Assembly: GCA_003013855.2 (NCBI GenBank)
Contig: PVNU02000868.1
Location: 1,240,001 to 1,304,000, forward strand
Length of the DNA: 64,000 nt
From: Liriodendron chinense
Lineage: Eukaryota > Streptophyta > Magnoliopsida > Magnoliales > Magnoliaceae
Reading direction: 5' to 3'
Shown: piece after piece, positions 24,823-36,518 of the stretch
Layout of the letters: every line of letters begins with the position of its first letter
Position numbering within the stretch: the first letter of the stretch is position 1
Notes under the pieces: model-generated
Told to the model about the DNA's origin: nothing
What the model saw: only the letters and a program-made list of their open reading frames with translations
Databases searched by the model: none
Program-made: the position numbers and the translations under genes

Positions 24823-24824
<2 letters not shown>

Positions 24825-24895
<71 letters not shown>
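24825..24895. repeat. (TA)n microsatellite, copy B
   Basis: This is a TA run of about 70 bp. The same position in copy A (16220-16250) has a T-rich stretch with no TA run. Confidence 0.95.
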
Positions 24896-24897
<2 letters not shown>

Positions 24898-25144
24898 GAC
24901 CAAGAAGGATCCGGTGTTCCTAGGGACACGACATCGAGACCAGAATCCACACCAACACGGCAACACTGATTGTGGGAATGAATGCCGCCGTACCCGAGTC
25001 TGTGGGCCCCACTAATGTGACGGTCACCATCCACTCGGCCCATCAGTCGAGACAAATTACTCCAGCCAGATGCATGAAACGTAGGCATGTAGATCCAAAA
25101 GTCGGGTAGGCTGCACCACGGTAAGACCGCACCAAGTTCCTGTG

Positions 25145-25520
25145 GTTGTAAGCTGGTTGGGGCCCACTGTACTATTTTTGAGAAATCAATCCCATCCATT
25201 CGCTTTGCCAGCTCTACTTAGGACATTATTCAAAAAATGATGCAGATCCAATAGTGCACTGGGCCACACGATTGGGAGGGAAATTCCAACTGTTGAAACC
25301 TTCCTAGGGTTCACCGTGATGTTTATATGCCATCCAAACCGTTCATAAGGTCATTTCCACTGGGATGAACTGAAAACACAAAAATATTAGCCTGTTCCAA
25401 AACTTGTAGCCCCATGAATGTTTGAACGATAGGCATTTAATTCCCATTGTTTCCACAATGGACGGGGTGGATTTCTCACTAACATCATAGTGGGCCCCAC
25501 CTAGCTTCTCACTCCACAAG
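25145..25520. repeat. Inverted-repeat MITE
   Basis: The left arm GGGGCCCACTGTACTATTTT and the right arm AACATCATAGTGGGCCCCAC are inverted. The core carries CCATCCAAACCGTTCATAAG. Confidence 0.7.
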
Positions 25521-26103
25521 TTGGTGTGGTCAGGTGTAGCATGGCAATCCTCGTCCCACGGTAACAATGTGAAATTATGTCAAAAACTTTTGAGTTCATG
25601 CAGTGTGACCCAGCTGAGTTTTGATCAGACTGATTCTTTGGATGTCTGCTTATCCTGGTGGGGACCACCTAATGAACGGATAGGATGAATTTAGCAACAT
25701 GGTGGCCCCAAGGTAGGAAGGCTTTCTATGGTCGGGATGCATATTGCCACTGTTCCTGTGGTGTGGTCTACCTGAGTTTTGAACGGGCTTGATTATCAGG
25801 ATCAGGCCTTAATCAATGTGAAAACAACGTCAAGATTTTGAAAATATTACAATCATATGGTGAAAAATACACATTATCAAGAATTTACGATGAAGATTAT
25901 AAAATATTGGAATTTTCACAAAAACTACCTACCTATCATAGAATTTGCATTTTAGTGGCTTTTTTAAAAATGTTTTCAATAAGCTATCACATAAAATGTT
26001 TATGTGAAATCTACCCTAACCACAAGGTGCATCATTCCATGATAGGCCTAAGGCCAAAAAAATTAGCCCCATTTATAATTTATTCATACCACACAATTTG
26101 AAA
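25521..26103. other. Non-coding, MITE-derived and AT-rich DNA
   Basis: It holds one partial inverted-repeat arm (25600-25800, with ATGGTGGCCCCAAGG) and an AT-rich stretch at 25820-26000. The longest ORF, 25838-26101, has no recognisable motif. Confidence 0.5.
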
Positions 26104-26841
26104 CAGTGCAAAGGACAACACTCACTCTCAAAATGGTTTCCTTTGATGTGGCCCACATGGGATCATAAACGACCTTAAATTGTAGCCTAGACCTAAACTT
26201 TGGTGTGACATCTAATGGAGTGGATTTCATATGATCGGCACGGTGAGTCTTGTAAAAGCCAAGGATGGGCTTCTCTCCCAATTGTCTTCTTTGATGTGGC
26301 CCACCTAAATCACAGGTAAGTTTGATTTTTTGCCCTGGGCCTATGTAGGATTATACATCTAATAGTCACAATGGATTTCACATACACATCATGGTGGGGC
26401 CATGAAAAATCAAGCAATGTAACTTGTAGGTACCGTCTTTAAACTATTTAAAAAGAAAGAAAAAAAAAACCGAAAGGAAGGATTTTCAACCATTCATATA
26501 TCTTAAGAAAGGAACTTTACGGGGGCTAATAACCTTGAATTTTTCGAGTCCACTATGATTTTTATGTAAAATCTACTCTATGTAATCATACCGTCGCCTG
26601 ATAAAAAAAAAAAAAAAACTAGGTTGACTTGTGATTGGAATGAGCACACAAGGAAATAGTTAGAAGAGACGTCCACCCTCGATTTTTACAAAACTCACCA
26701 TAATGATTATATGAAATCCATTTCAACCATTGGATGTCACACCAAAATTTAAGCCTAGGCCTAAAAGTCTGGCCCATTTGAGATGCAAGTGGGTTACACC
26801 CAAGGAAACAATTTGGAGGGTAAGTGTTGCTCTGCACACTT
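26104..26841. mobile_element. Foldback element of a second family
   Basis: The left arm starts CAGTGCAAAGGACAACACTC. The right arm ends GTGTTGCTCTGCACAC, its inverse. The pairing extends through GTTTCCTTTGATGTGGCCCA (left) and AAGGAAACAATTTGGAGG (right), and through the mirrored GTGTGACATCTAATGG and CCATTGGATGTCACACC, about 150 bp per arm. No coding capacity and no clear target duplication. Confidence 0.7.
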
Positions 26842-27031
26842 TTTCTACTCGTGCAATCTAACTAAATACGATTGAGGCTAATTTTTAGGCCTTAGGCATG
26901 ACATGGAGTGATGGATTTAGCAGTTAAAGTGAATTTCACATTAACATCACAATGGGGCCCACTTGAACTACCCATTCCTTAATGGGCAGGAGATGATCAC
27001 TCTAATTTAAGAGAGCATTTTGGTCATTTTA
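26842..27031. other. Short non-coding stretch
   Basis: It contains ACATCACAATGGGGCCCAC, a single MITE arm. Nothing else is recognised. Confidence 0.4.
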
Positions 27032-27157
27032 ACTAATTAAGAACATCCCATTTAATTCCACTTCCGTTAATAGATTGACTTGAGGTACTCTAATGACATC
27101 ACTTAAATTAATGCAATAGCTCATTGAAAATCTTTCTGTAAGTTTTTCTTATTGTGA

Positions 27158-27198
<41 letters not shown>

Positions 27199-27323
27199 CT
27201 AATTAAGAACATCCCATTTAATTCCACTTCCGTTAATAGATTGACTTGAGGTACTCTAATGACAACACTTAAATTAATGCAATAGCTCATTGAAAATCTT
27301 TCTGTAAGTTTTTCTTATTGTGA

Positions 27324-27380
<57 letters not shown>
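27032..27380. repeat. 166 bp tandem duplication with (CT)n and (TA)n
   Basis: The unit starting ACTAATTAAGAACATCCC at 27032 recurs at 27198 with about one substitution (GACATCAC against GACAACAC). Each unit ends in a CT run (27161-27195 and 27327-27360), and the second is followed by a TA run to 27380. Confidence 0.95.
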
Positions 27381-28134
27381 GTTTTTTTTTACTTTATGAA
27401 TGCACACAACCCCTCTCTAACCAAGGAGAATATATGAGGAGGGGGATCAAACTTGTGTTCGTGGAAAGCAAACCCACAAACGTAACCGATCGCTCAAACT
27501 GTTATGGCAATGTAAACTCGAAAGATATTATAAACGTGAAGAATTTGTTATACAATTCCATATTTAATAACATTTAAATTTATATATTTGTTTAGAATAA
27601 ATATATATTTTTATAAGTATTTTATGTTTTGTAAGATTTTCAAAATAATATTAAAAGAAAAAACCTCAAAATTTGAAAATCTCACGTAAACTTTGTGCCA
27701 CATAAATTGCTGAGAACGAGATTTGTCACAATGGTTCTCACAAGACGTGTCATAACTGATGGATACAAATGGTTCTCACATGACGTGTCACAACGCTGAT
27801 GGATACAGTGGATACAAAGCTAGGGTGATGCATGAACAGGACTGTATAGCATTCGGGTCCACAGCATCTCCATGCGCACTTGCTAGTTTACGATATTATT
27901 AAATAAATAAATAACTGTTCATTTGACGTTTTCAACGGTGAGTGGGCCATGGCCCAAAAACACTCTAATACATTTATTAGACGTACGGTTAAGCAGAGCA
28001 GCTTTTGATCAGTGGCCAATCAATGGTAGAGATAGCAAGATGCCTTGTCCACGTCATCATTTATACGAAACGGATCTGTGGGGGACAATCGTAACGCTCA
28101 GATTTGCCGGTTGTATTATGAAGGACTGCTAAGT
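27381..28134. other. AT-rich non-coding DNA with a small tandem repeat
   Basis: At 27730-27807 a 38-40 bp unit, AATGGTTCTCACAAGACGTG and following, occurs twice. Nothing else is recognised and no ORF has a domain. Confidence 0.5.
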
Positions 28135-28833
28135 TTTCCTTCCAACCGTCCATCTGATTTCCAATCGGTTGATCAGGATCGTCCGGTCACTCAGATTTTG
28201 TCTGTTCTTCATCATCCACTGTAGGACCTATGATTTGAATGCTTCACATCCATGTATGAGACGTGTACGCTAGATGAATTGCCACACTTTAAATCCATCC
28301 CGTCCGTTAGTTACGCTGCGTCTTTTTGACCATGGAATCCAAAAATTGCTATAATTTCAAAGCTCACGTAGGCTACATTCCATCAAATCCATTCATCCGA
28401 TGTGGCTCCGAACGAAAGAAATAACCCATAATTAGGCCTGCACACGGTTCGGGTTCGGGTTCGGGTTAGGGTCAGGCTGGGCCCAACCCTGTACTGAACC
28501 TAAATATATTTAAAGGTCCGGGTTTCGGTCCGGGTCGTGATCGGGTTGGGCTGACCCAACCCTAACCCTACCCTACTTGTAAAAGGGTCAACCCTAACCC
28601 TACCCAACCCTATATGCTAAACCAGGACGGGTCGGGTCGGGTCGGGTTGGGACTATGTTTCTATGGTGTGGTCCACCTAAGATTTGAGTCAGCTTCATTT
28701 TTGGTATCATATCCAAAAATGATCTTTCAAAATAGTTGGACGGTGCGGATTTAAGACACATAGTCAGGGGCCACCTACCTTGGTGGATCCCGGATGTCAC
28801 CTAATCCGCTCTATGTGAGTGTGAGATGGGCAT

Positions 28834-29921
28834 TAGGGATGTCAACCGCATGGATCTTGATCCGTATCTGATCCGTATCCGATCCGATTTAATCGGATTC
28901 GGATCAATAATCGGGTAATCGGGTCGGATACGGATACCCAAAGATGATCCATTTAATATTCGGGTCGGATTCGGATCAGCCTTGATCCGGCCCGTTAACG
29001 ACCCGATTAAAATAAAATATAAAAAAAAAAGATGTCATCTTCCCCAATGTCCCTCATTGTTCCTTTGGTGTGGCCCATCTAAACAATGGATCAAGATGGA
29101 TGGACTTTGGGATCTCGGCCTAACATGGGGATGGCATTCACGTATTTTGGTGGGCCCCAATGTAGATCTTCTAAGTTCGTTAAAAACCAGGTCGCACGTC
29201 ATCTGGTCATGACTCAAATATCGGCATTTCGGTCATTCCAAGATCCAGTGACAACGTCGGCACATCCAACGGCGAATATTTGTAGGGCCGTAGGCTTGTG
29301 ATTGCAATGACCATGTTGGTCCTTGTGATTTTTTGGTCCAGCGCAATGGCTCGAGAAATCGCAAGGCGTTTGTAGCCATTCATCATCTACTTCTTCTTCT
29401 TCTTGTTTTTCTCCTCCTCATTTCAATGTTGCAACAGACGAAAAAAGAGTTGTTCCAGCAGGACCAAATCCTCATCTACTTCTTCTTCTTCTTTTTCTCC
29501 TCCTCGTTTCAATGCCGCAACAGACGAAAAGAGAGTTGTTCGAGCATGACCAAATCCTCTTCACAATAGGTGAAATGGCGAGCACATCCCGAACTCCCCA
29601 CCCGTAGTTCATCCAACATTCATCAGCCAATAGGGCCCACATGGAAATCTGATCGGATGATTGGATCCATCCATCTTCTAGTTACGACCGTGAATGGCCT
29701 ACAGCTGATGATGACGCTTTTGGGTATGGCCCATGTTAATATTCGGGTCGGATCATATTCGAATCGGAAACGGATTTCGATGTATTTAAACGGTTCGAGT
29801 TCGGATCATGTACTTGTGATCCGAATCGGATTCGGGTCGGATTCAGGTCGAATATATCCTTAATCGTATCGGATACGGATCATCACTGATCCGGCCCGTA
29901 TCCGACCCGTTGACAGCCCTA
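28834..29921. mobile_element. hAT element nested in another hAT
   Basis: The ends are TAGGGATGTCAACCG and TTGACAGCCCTA, with a perfect 8 bp duplication ATGGGCAT (28826-28833 and 29922-29929). Both subterminal regions carry dense GGATCCG, CGGATACGGAT and GGGTCGGATTCGG repeats, as expected for transposase-binding regions. The centre (about 29040-29720) is not repeat-like and includes a tandem duplication at 29383-29556. No transposase is recognisable in 1088 bp, so it would need an enzyme in trans. The centre could be captured host sequence. Confidence 0.92.
29383..29556. repeat. 89 bp tandem duplication
   Basis: TCATCTACTTCTTCTTCTTC through GACCAAATCC occurs at 29383 and again at 29472 with several substitutions. 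It lies in the centre of the nested hAT. Confidence 0.9.
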
Positions 29922-30226
29922 ATGGGCATAGCTTGGGTGAGTAGGTGAGACTGGAACCAGCCATGTGGGTGAGACCCTAACCATGAGGCTCACCTCAATG
30001 TATACATTGTAAATCTATGCCGTCCATCTACGTTTCCATATTATTTTAGGACATAGTCCCAAAAAGGAAGCAGATAAAAGCTTTATGTAGACCACACCAC
30101 AAAAATCAGTGATCATTGAACTCCCACCATTAAAAGATTCTAGAGTCTATCCTAATATTTATTCACCATTCAACCTATTGATAATGCTATATAGATATTT
30201 CTAAAAGCAATAAACTAGTATAAATG

Positions 30227-33200
30227 TGTAACAACCCGAAATTTCGGCACCCTAGTACGGAGACTCTGATCCCGAGTTCCCGAGTGTTAACTAAATAAAA
30301 TGCTATTTTAGGAATGCCACACGTGGAAAATGCACCCACGTGTGTCCTCAATCAGATTTATATTCATTCCATTCACAAATAATCAGAGTAACGCATTTCA
30401 ATTAGCGGATCATAAGCAAAGCGGAGGTAACTAAATCTAAAAATATAAGGCTAACACCCTAGATGAACAATTCAATCGCAGTGTAAGCCCTTATGAGAAT
30501 TATACGAATCACAATAGATGTAATAGGAAGGAAAAATACAACTACCAAGAAGGACGAAGCTAGAAGACTACTAAGGCGCCCGTGCACGCCACCAACTGGT
30601 CCTATTCTTGAGACATCTGCATATGTTAAATAGAAGGCATCAAAACGCCAACATAGTGAAGAAATAACTCCAAGGTTAGACTCGGGATATTTAAATTATA
30701 AACAGGCTTATATAAGTATATTATTCTTAAGCGGTTGTCAAATCAATCAAGTTTAGGTAATGTCCACATACAAATCATACATCATCCTAGGCTAGCTGAT
30801 TAAATGCATGGATGTCATGATTCCGCACACAATGCATGTCCCGGGCAAGCCCTGGCCCGACCAACTGGTATCAGAATCCACAGTCCATCTGTCTAGCAGG
30901 TCGTAAGTTGTGACTGAGTACACAGCCCGGATGACACAGAGAAATGACATGAGGTGCTCAAGATAGCGCTGACGCCACATCAAGCAACCAGGCTACACGA
31001 GTCCCCCTCAAATGCAATGTCATGTATGCATGATTGATTAAAGTATTTATTAATCCAATTCATCCAGCAAATTGGTGAAGCTAGAATACCACATCGTATC
31101 GTAAAGTCTAACCGGGACTATCTGGCTCCCTGTGATGCGTAACTAATCATCGTCAGTAACCCCTCGATCCAAAGTTGAGTTATCCTACCATGAAAGCCTG
31201 GTTTGCACTGTGACTCGTCAGCCACGACCAAATCAAAGCGGAAGGTCTCATATCCCAAATATCAAATACGATTAATTTATTCAAAGGTGCGGGCGTTTCA
31301 CTCGGAATTATCCCAATGCACGCCCGGGTCGTTCGAATGGTGCACAGGCACGCAAACATCGGCAAGATCACATTTGTCACAAGGGTCATTCGAACAACAA
31401 TCGGTCACCCCTGTCAATGCTCACTGGTCACTACGGGGAGGCACCACCCCAGCATAGGCCGACAGCTCAAACACGGTGTCCCATACCACCATGCCTGGCT
31501 CATGAGACTTGGTGGATCGAGTCGCAATATGGTTTTAAGTGGACTATTCACAGTGGGAACGATGGTATTCTAGATTCCATATGATGTGATTCAAGAATGA
31601 AATACAAAAATGATTAACTCTGAATTGGGCTTATTCGATGGACCCAAGTGGACGACGACAAACCAACAATGGCCACTATCGGTCGACCGTGTCCCGCTTG
31701 GTCGATCAAATAAGTCCCTGACTGCCAACCCAGTGGCAGGCAGTACACTATATCAACGGTTTTCAGAGCTTAATCCAAAGCAACGGATACCTTATTATAA
31801 TAGTAATTTAGGTTATTAAATACTTAATCATAAACATATCTAAGCACTGGCCCGACCGACTAGCCCGACCGATCCAAAGGACCCAGATGACATAGCTCGG
31901 ATGACACAGGGTGCCACTTACATCCACAAGCATAGATATATTACAATATTGTAAATTTATATCATTCAGGCATTTCATCGAGCATCTTATCAATCAAACA
32001 ACCATAGAGGCATTCATCGAACATGTTATGCACACATCAACAATTAACGTATAAATTCAACCAATCATTAATTAAGATTTGTCGAGAATAAGCTTGAGGG
32101 TAGATCTTCACCTTGGAATCGAAATTACTCGATTCGGATGAGGCCGGAGAGATCCAAATACTGGTCCGAACGTCGGAAATTTGGGAATACCTCAATTACC
32201 TACAATGAATCACAAATCTAGTATTAATCAATTAAGGTTTAATCTAATTAAGTGTTTAATTAGGGTTTAGGGTTTTGGTATCTCGGATTGGGAAAATCTC
32301 AAATCGATTCAACGAATCGGGGCCCAAATTCGGTGCACCGTCAGAATCCCAACGGAGTCAAGCTTGGTTACGGCTTCTACAAAGCGTGGGCCACACCTAG
32401 TCGATGACCGGGATCCCAAATCCTAGTAAGAGGAACCCTAGGGTTAGGGTTCCGTCGGAAACAAATAGGGGTTTTTAACCCTAATGGTCCAAAAATGAAG
32501 AAAATTGAAGGAAGAGGAAAAGAAGAGGTAGCTGAATACCTTACCTAGCATGAGGAGGAGAATCCGACCCAAAGCCACCAGATTTTGGCTGGAGAAACGC
32601 GAGAATGGAGGTGGAGGCTGGAGAGAGCTCGAAATTCGAGATTTCCACGGTTGGAGGAGGATTTGAGGAAGAAAGGAGGTTTGAGAAGGGAGGAAGAGAG
32701 CTAGGAGAGCTTAGGAGCAAAGGGGAGAAGAAGATGAAGGAGAGAAATGAGAGAAAGAGAGAAAGAAATGAGAAAGAGAGAGAGAGAGAGAGAATGGGGT
32801 TTGAAACCCCCCTTTTAAATCGTCCAGCCACGACCGGTCGGCCGTTCGCAAATCCGGTCGGCCGGATCCCGCTGTCCACCCATTTTTTCCTTCAAATGAG
32901 GCAGCACAACCGGTCGGCCGATCGCCTAACCGGTCAGCCGGTTGTCAAACCAGTCAGGCCGGTCGTCCATTGTCCATTTTCTTTGAAAATTCAGGGCTTC
33001 TCCCCTATACAGTGAGTTCCCACACAGTCCAAGCTACTTGTCAGCCTTATTTACAAAATAACATTTAAGTAAATGTCATGTTTAATTTATGTTTCCATTT
33101 ACTTTAAGTTATTTATATAAATAAGGAAGTACCCCCCATTTGGATCCAATAAAAAATACTAGAAAATTGAAATCCCAATAATAAAGATTTTGATTTTTCC

Positions 33201-33620
33201 CTCCAAGTACAAATCGCAACTTTTTGGCATTTCCAAAACATAGCGCCTTTTAAAAGAGAGGGTTTTTGCCAAATCTAAACCGTTCAAAAAATCTGAAATA
33301 CCTCAAATAGGCTAAAACACCAAGGTCCGGTAAAATATTCGTGATGGTCTCGTCGATCTACGTGTGGATTAATAATTCATGGTTCTTTACTTAGTCTCTA
33401 CAGACAGCGACATACCCGAGTCAACCCAATCGTTGGAAAACTCTTCCGAACCATGTGATCTTTCAACTCCTAAACTAATTCCATCATTTCTTTGGTAAAA
33501 ACATTCATTTTAGTCCCCAATACATGTGAACACACGTGCGGGTACGCCTATAAGCGACACACCAAAGGTAATGCCCAAGGACTTCCAATTTCCAAGTTAG
33601 TGAAAATCCGGGGCGTTACA
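30227..33620 (-). mobile_element. 3.4 kb solo-LTR-like block, copy 1
   Basis: The plus-strand ends are TGTAACAACCCG and GGGGCGTTACA, with flanks AAATG (30222-30226) and AAACG (33621-33625), a 5 bp duplication with one difference. It is nearly collinear with 47172-50560 in inverted orientation. Neither copy contains gag, pol or internal LTR pairs, so each is best read as a solo LTR. Minus-strand orientation is inferred from the GACCGGTCGG array (32829-32970) lying before the TTTAAA-type box and the CT-rich leader. The lineage may be Del/Tekay-type gypsy. Short ORFs around 31200-31570 are conserved only as far as the copies are similar. Confidence 0.75.
32829..32970 (-). promoter_or_regulatory. 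ACCGGTCGGCCG motif array in LTR block copy 1
   Basis: Several ACCGGTCGGCCG-type motifs lie beside a TTTTAAAT box (32812-32820) and a purine/pyrimidine-biased leader. This mirrors 47825-47962 in copy 2. A function is inferred from position. Confidence 0.45.
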
Positions 33621-33861
33621 AAACGGGGAGGTTCGGGTCAGGCGGAACGGGTCGGGTACACACGAGTCGGGGTACGGGTCGGGTCGGGCTGGGCAGGTTT
33701 GGCATGTACCCTAGACCGTACCTAAATTAAAAACGGTCCAGCCGCATGTACTCGGGACCGGACCGTTTTCTCAGTCGGGTCGGGACGGATCGGGTTTCTA
33801 CCGAGTTGGGTCGGGCGGGTTGGGCGGGTTAACGGGGTAGATGTGCAGCCCTACCCATAAT

Positions 33862-34621
33862 TACAGTAGTGCAAGATTCAATTGGGTGTACAAGTGTATT
33901 ATGCATAATTTTATGGGGTGGCCCATCTGAGTGTTGAATCAGTCTAATAGCTGAGACCATGATCAAACACGTGGTGTTGTACCTGATGGACCGTGTGGAT
34001 CTCATCCACGTTAATTCGTTTCCCCACGTTGGGGAAAGTAATCCTGATTACGTACCTAGGCAATGTACGCAATCGTTTTTTCATGCTTATGGTCCCATTA
34101 GACCATGACTTCATTCAGCTTGGACTTTGTAAAAGGGCCGCCTTAGCTACATTGAGTAGGCGACTCGCATGGTGACTTTCGCTGAATAAGAGCCACGTGG
34201 ATGAAACAGTAATGAGATCTACATCGTCCATCAGATAATATGCCTCCTATTCATCGTTCAAACTGAAAATCATGGTGATCAACTGTAGTAAACAGTTTGG
34301 TGGACAACTCCACCGTTAGTATTGTGTAGGTCCCACTGTGGTTTCTATACGCCATCGAATCCATTCATATGATGTGACAGATCAGGATAAAAGAATCAGC
34401 TAAAAATTACACTTTTCAGAAACTCAGGTAGACCATACCAAATAAATGAAAATTCTAAGGTATAAATCGATAATCTTCCTTATAGAGTGTCCCACGTGAT
34501 GATTCAATCAAAATATTTTTTGGATTCAAAGCCAAATAAGGGGTGATCTACCTGATGGAGGGTTTGGATTTGATGTAAATCAAATTATTTCCTCCATGTG
34601 TGAGTTGTGACCCCCAACGCG
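33862..34621. other. Non-coding collinear block of copy C
   Basis: This continues the copy B-like sequence (18560-19325) and contains no recognisable gene. 34380 onward also matches copy A. Confidence 0.6.
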
Positions 34622-35205
34622 TAGGGTTCTCAATGTAGCGGGTCAGATCTCATATTCTATTTGCTCCTAGTCTATATAATGCGGATTTGGATCTTAAAAT
34701 AGGTCCATTTAATTAGATTTGGATCTTAAAATAGATCCAATTACTTAAATGGATCAGATTTTGATTCACAGGAACATATACGAGTTCGATCCGAATCCGA
34801 TTAAGATCTGACTCATTGTCACCTTTATATGTTATATTCATGCTAGCCATCTGTTTTCTATAGATTATTTTAGGCCATGTATCAAAATTGAGGCATGCCA
34901 CTTTTAGGTTGACCATACCACAATAAATAGTGGGTTTTGTATCATTTTTCTACTAAATTAAGTATATTACATTATATTTTTTAAGATTTGTAATTGGGTG
35001 GATTCGGACCTAGATGCGACCCGAATCCGATGGTTATATGATTTTTGGATCGGAAATAGATGTAACAATTTATAAATGGATCGGATATGGATATTACCTT
35101 TTGGATCCAAGTTGGATCCGAATACGATCCTTATCCGTCTACAGATATATACTTGGAGCTGGACCCAACATGATACTATCCAGATCCAACCCATTGAGAG
35201 TCCTA
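34622..35205. mobile_element. Non-autonomous hAT element, copy C
   Basis: The ends TAGGGTTCTCAATG and TTGAGAGTCCTA are flanked by CCAACGCG (34614-34621) and CCAGCGGG (35206-35213). It is orthologous to 3830-4427 at the same place in the segment, and absent from copy B. Confidence 0.85.
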
Positions 35206-35246
35206 CCAGCGGGTTCCTACCCTATGCACGCAACGTTTTTATGCGA

Positions 35247-35734
35247 ACGCGGATTGCCTGCAAAAGGCATCTCCTTCGTTCGGAATCTAGGAGGGGCCCA
35301 CCGTGATGTTTGTGAGTAATCTATGCTTTCCAACCGTTTTGTGAGATCATTTTAGGTGTTGTGACCAAAAAGTGAATGGGATCCAAGACTAAGGGGGCCG
35401 CACTAAAGCAAAAGGTAGGTAGGGAAATTCCACAGTGATGTTTATATTCCATCTATACCGTTCATAATGTCATTCATACTGAGATGAACTGAAAAACAAA
35501 AATATTATCCTGATTTGAAACTTCAGTGGCCCCACGAATATTTTAACTGTGGAAGTTCAATCGTCACATTTTCAGCCCACTTGAGCCTTGGATTCTGTTC
35601 ATTTTTGCTCGCAACGCCTAAATGATCTCATAAAACGGTTGGACGGCGTAGATTTCTCAAAAACATCACTGTGGCCCCACCTAGATTCCAAGCGCAGGAG
35701 ATGCCTGCAGAAGGCTTTCGCAGGCAATCCGCGT
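35247..35734. mobile_element. Long-TIR foldback element, copy C
   Basis: The ends ACGCGGATTGCCTGC and GCAGGCAATCCGCGT are perfect inverted repeats, and the arms extend inward through CGGAATCTAGG. It is orthologous to 4470-4981, with a small deletion near 35430 relative to A. Confidence 0.8.
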
Positions 35735-36518
35735 CGGCGGAAAATGTGCCAATCGGATAATGTCTGCTGATAACCGCTCTAGGTGGCACAATTTCAGCTG
35801 AAGATTTTTCTTTTTTCCCAATTTGCCCTTTGATTATTGAAGCATTTTAGCCTTTTTTATTTTTAGAGGCTGCCCATTCGCAGTCAAAAATGTCAAAATA
35901 CCGCTGTCTAAATACCTAAAAATGGATAAGGGTTGAATGTGGGGATAGTTGGCCACTATTTTGATAAGCGTGCTGACTCATCAGGACCTCCTCTGACGTG
36001 GCACTTATATACAGCCATCCTGACCATTGATATTGTGTGGAAAATTCTAGATAGAGCATCTGTCTAAAATCGAGTTGATAAGCAATACCAGCCATCCAAT
36101 TGATGGCTACCAGATGGATGGTTAGAATTAAAAGAGTGAGTGGTCCAAATTTCAAGTGGAAAATCAGACTACTAATATCTAGCATTCAGTGTAAATTATG
36201 GCTAATGCTCCATCTACAATTAGTTCAGTGAATTGATCGGTCTGGATTGCGTTAAAACTATTTTGTTAGGACCGTCTAAGAGTGATCATCAGTTTTTAGA
36301 CGGTATTGAATTATCGTAGAAGTTTGCCCATGAATGGAGAGAGAAAGAGAGATCTTTGGTACAGCGCAACCTCACGAAACTGTAGATACGGTAGAGAATT
36401 GTCTCCCTACCATACACGTGTCATGTATCTCAATCGGAGCTGTCCAATTACAGAAGATAATGTTCTAAGTGGTCAATTGGCGGTCATCCAACGGACCGTA
36501 AAAGGAGTAAACAGTGGA
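35735..36518. other. Non-coding collinear block of copy C
   Basis: The left part matches 4982-5529 of copy A. From about 36250 the sequence is private to C and has no recognised domain. Confidence 0.5.

Larger units (their letters stand above)
18210..25110. repeat. Segmental repeat copy B
   Basis: 18210-19105 matches copy C (28135-28432 plus 33862-34380). 19106-25110 matches copy A. Copy B lacks the hAT and foldback insertions that A and C share (sites near 19333-19341 and 19350-19390). It also has the empty sites for the copia element of A and the gypsy element of C, and lacks about 450 bp present in A at 6390-6840. The sequence is non-coding throughout, with several inverted-repeat MITEs listed separately. 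Confidence 0.85.
28650..30221. repeat. Inverted-repeat MITE pieces inside the hAT
   Basis: 28650-28833 has GTGTGGTCCACCTAAGATTT, GTTGGACGGTGCGG and CACCTAATCCGCTC. 29930-30221 has ATGAGGCTCACCTCAATGTA and GCCGTCCATC. The hAT at 28834 separates these two parts. Confidence 0.55.
28433..33853. mobile_element. hAT element containing nested insertions
   Basis: The ends are TAGGCCTGCACACGG and GATGTGCAGCCCTA. They are flanked by a perfect 8 bp duplication CCCATAAT (28425-28432 and 33854-33861), and copy B is uninterrupted near 18550. The element's own arms are about 28433-28650 and 33621-33853, rich in GGGTCGGGTCGGG and ACCCTAACCCTA-type repeats. The arms match 39252-39971, an uninterrupted relative of about 720 bp. 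The rest is later insertions: a MITE fragment, a hAT at 28834 and the LTR block at 30227. No transposase. Confidence 0.9.

Noticed and set aside
28480..28620. Telomere-like CCCTAACCCTA repeats here and at 39820-39880
   Set aside because: They are irregular, lie in the arms of hAT elements, and recur only with those elements.
31180..31573. Possible conserved gene: ORFs of 69-127 aa shared by 31180-31573 and 49202-49596
   Set aside because: The similarity follows from the two LTR blocks being copies of each other, several frames are open at once, and no domain is recognisable.
32541..33015. ORFs rich in Glu/Arg or Ser/Leu here and at 47883-48241
   Set aside because: They result from reading the CT/GA-rich leader of the LTR block on either strand.
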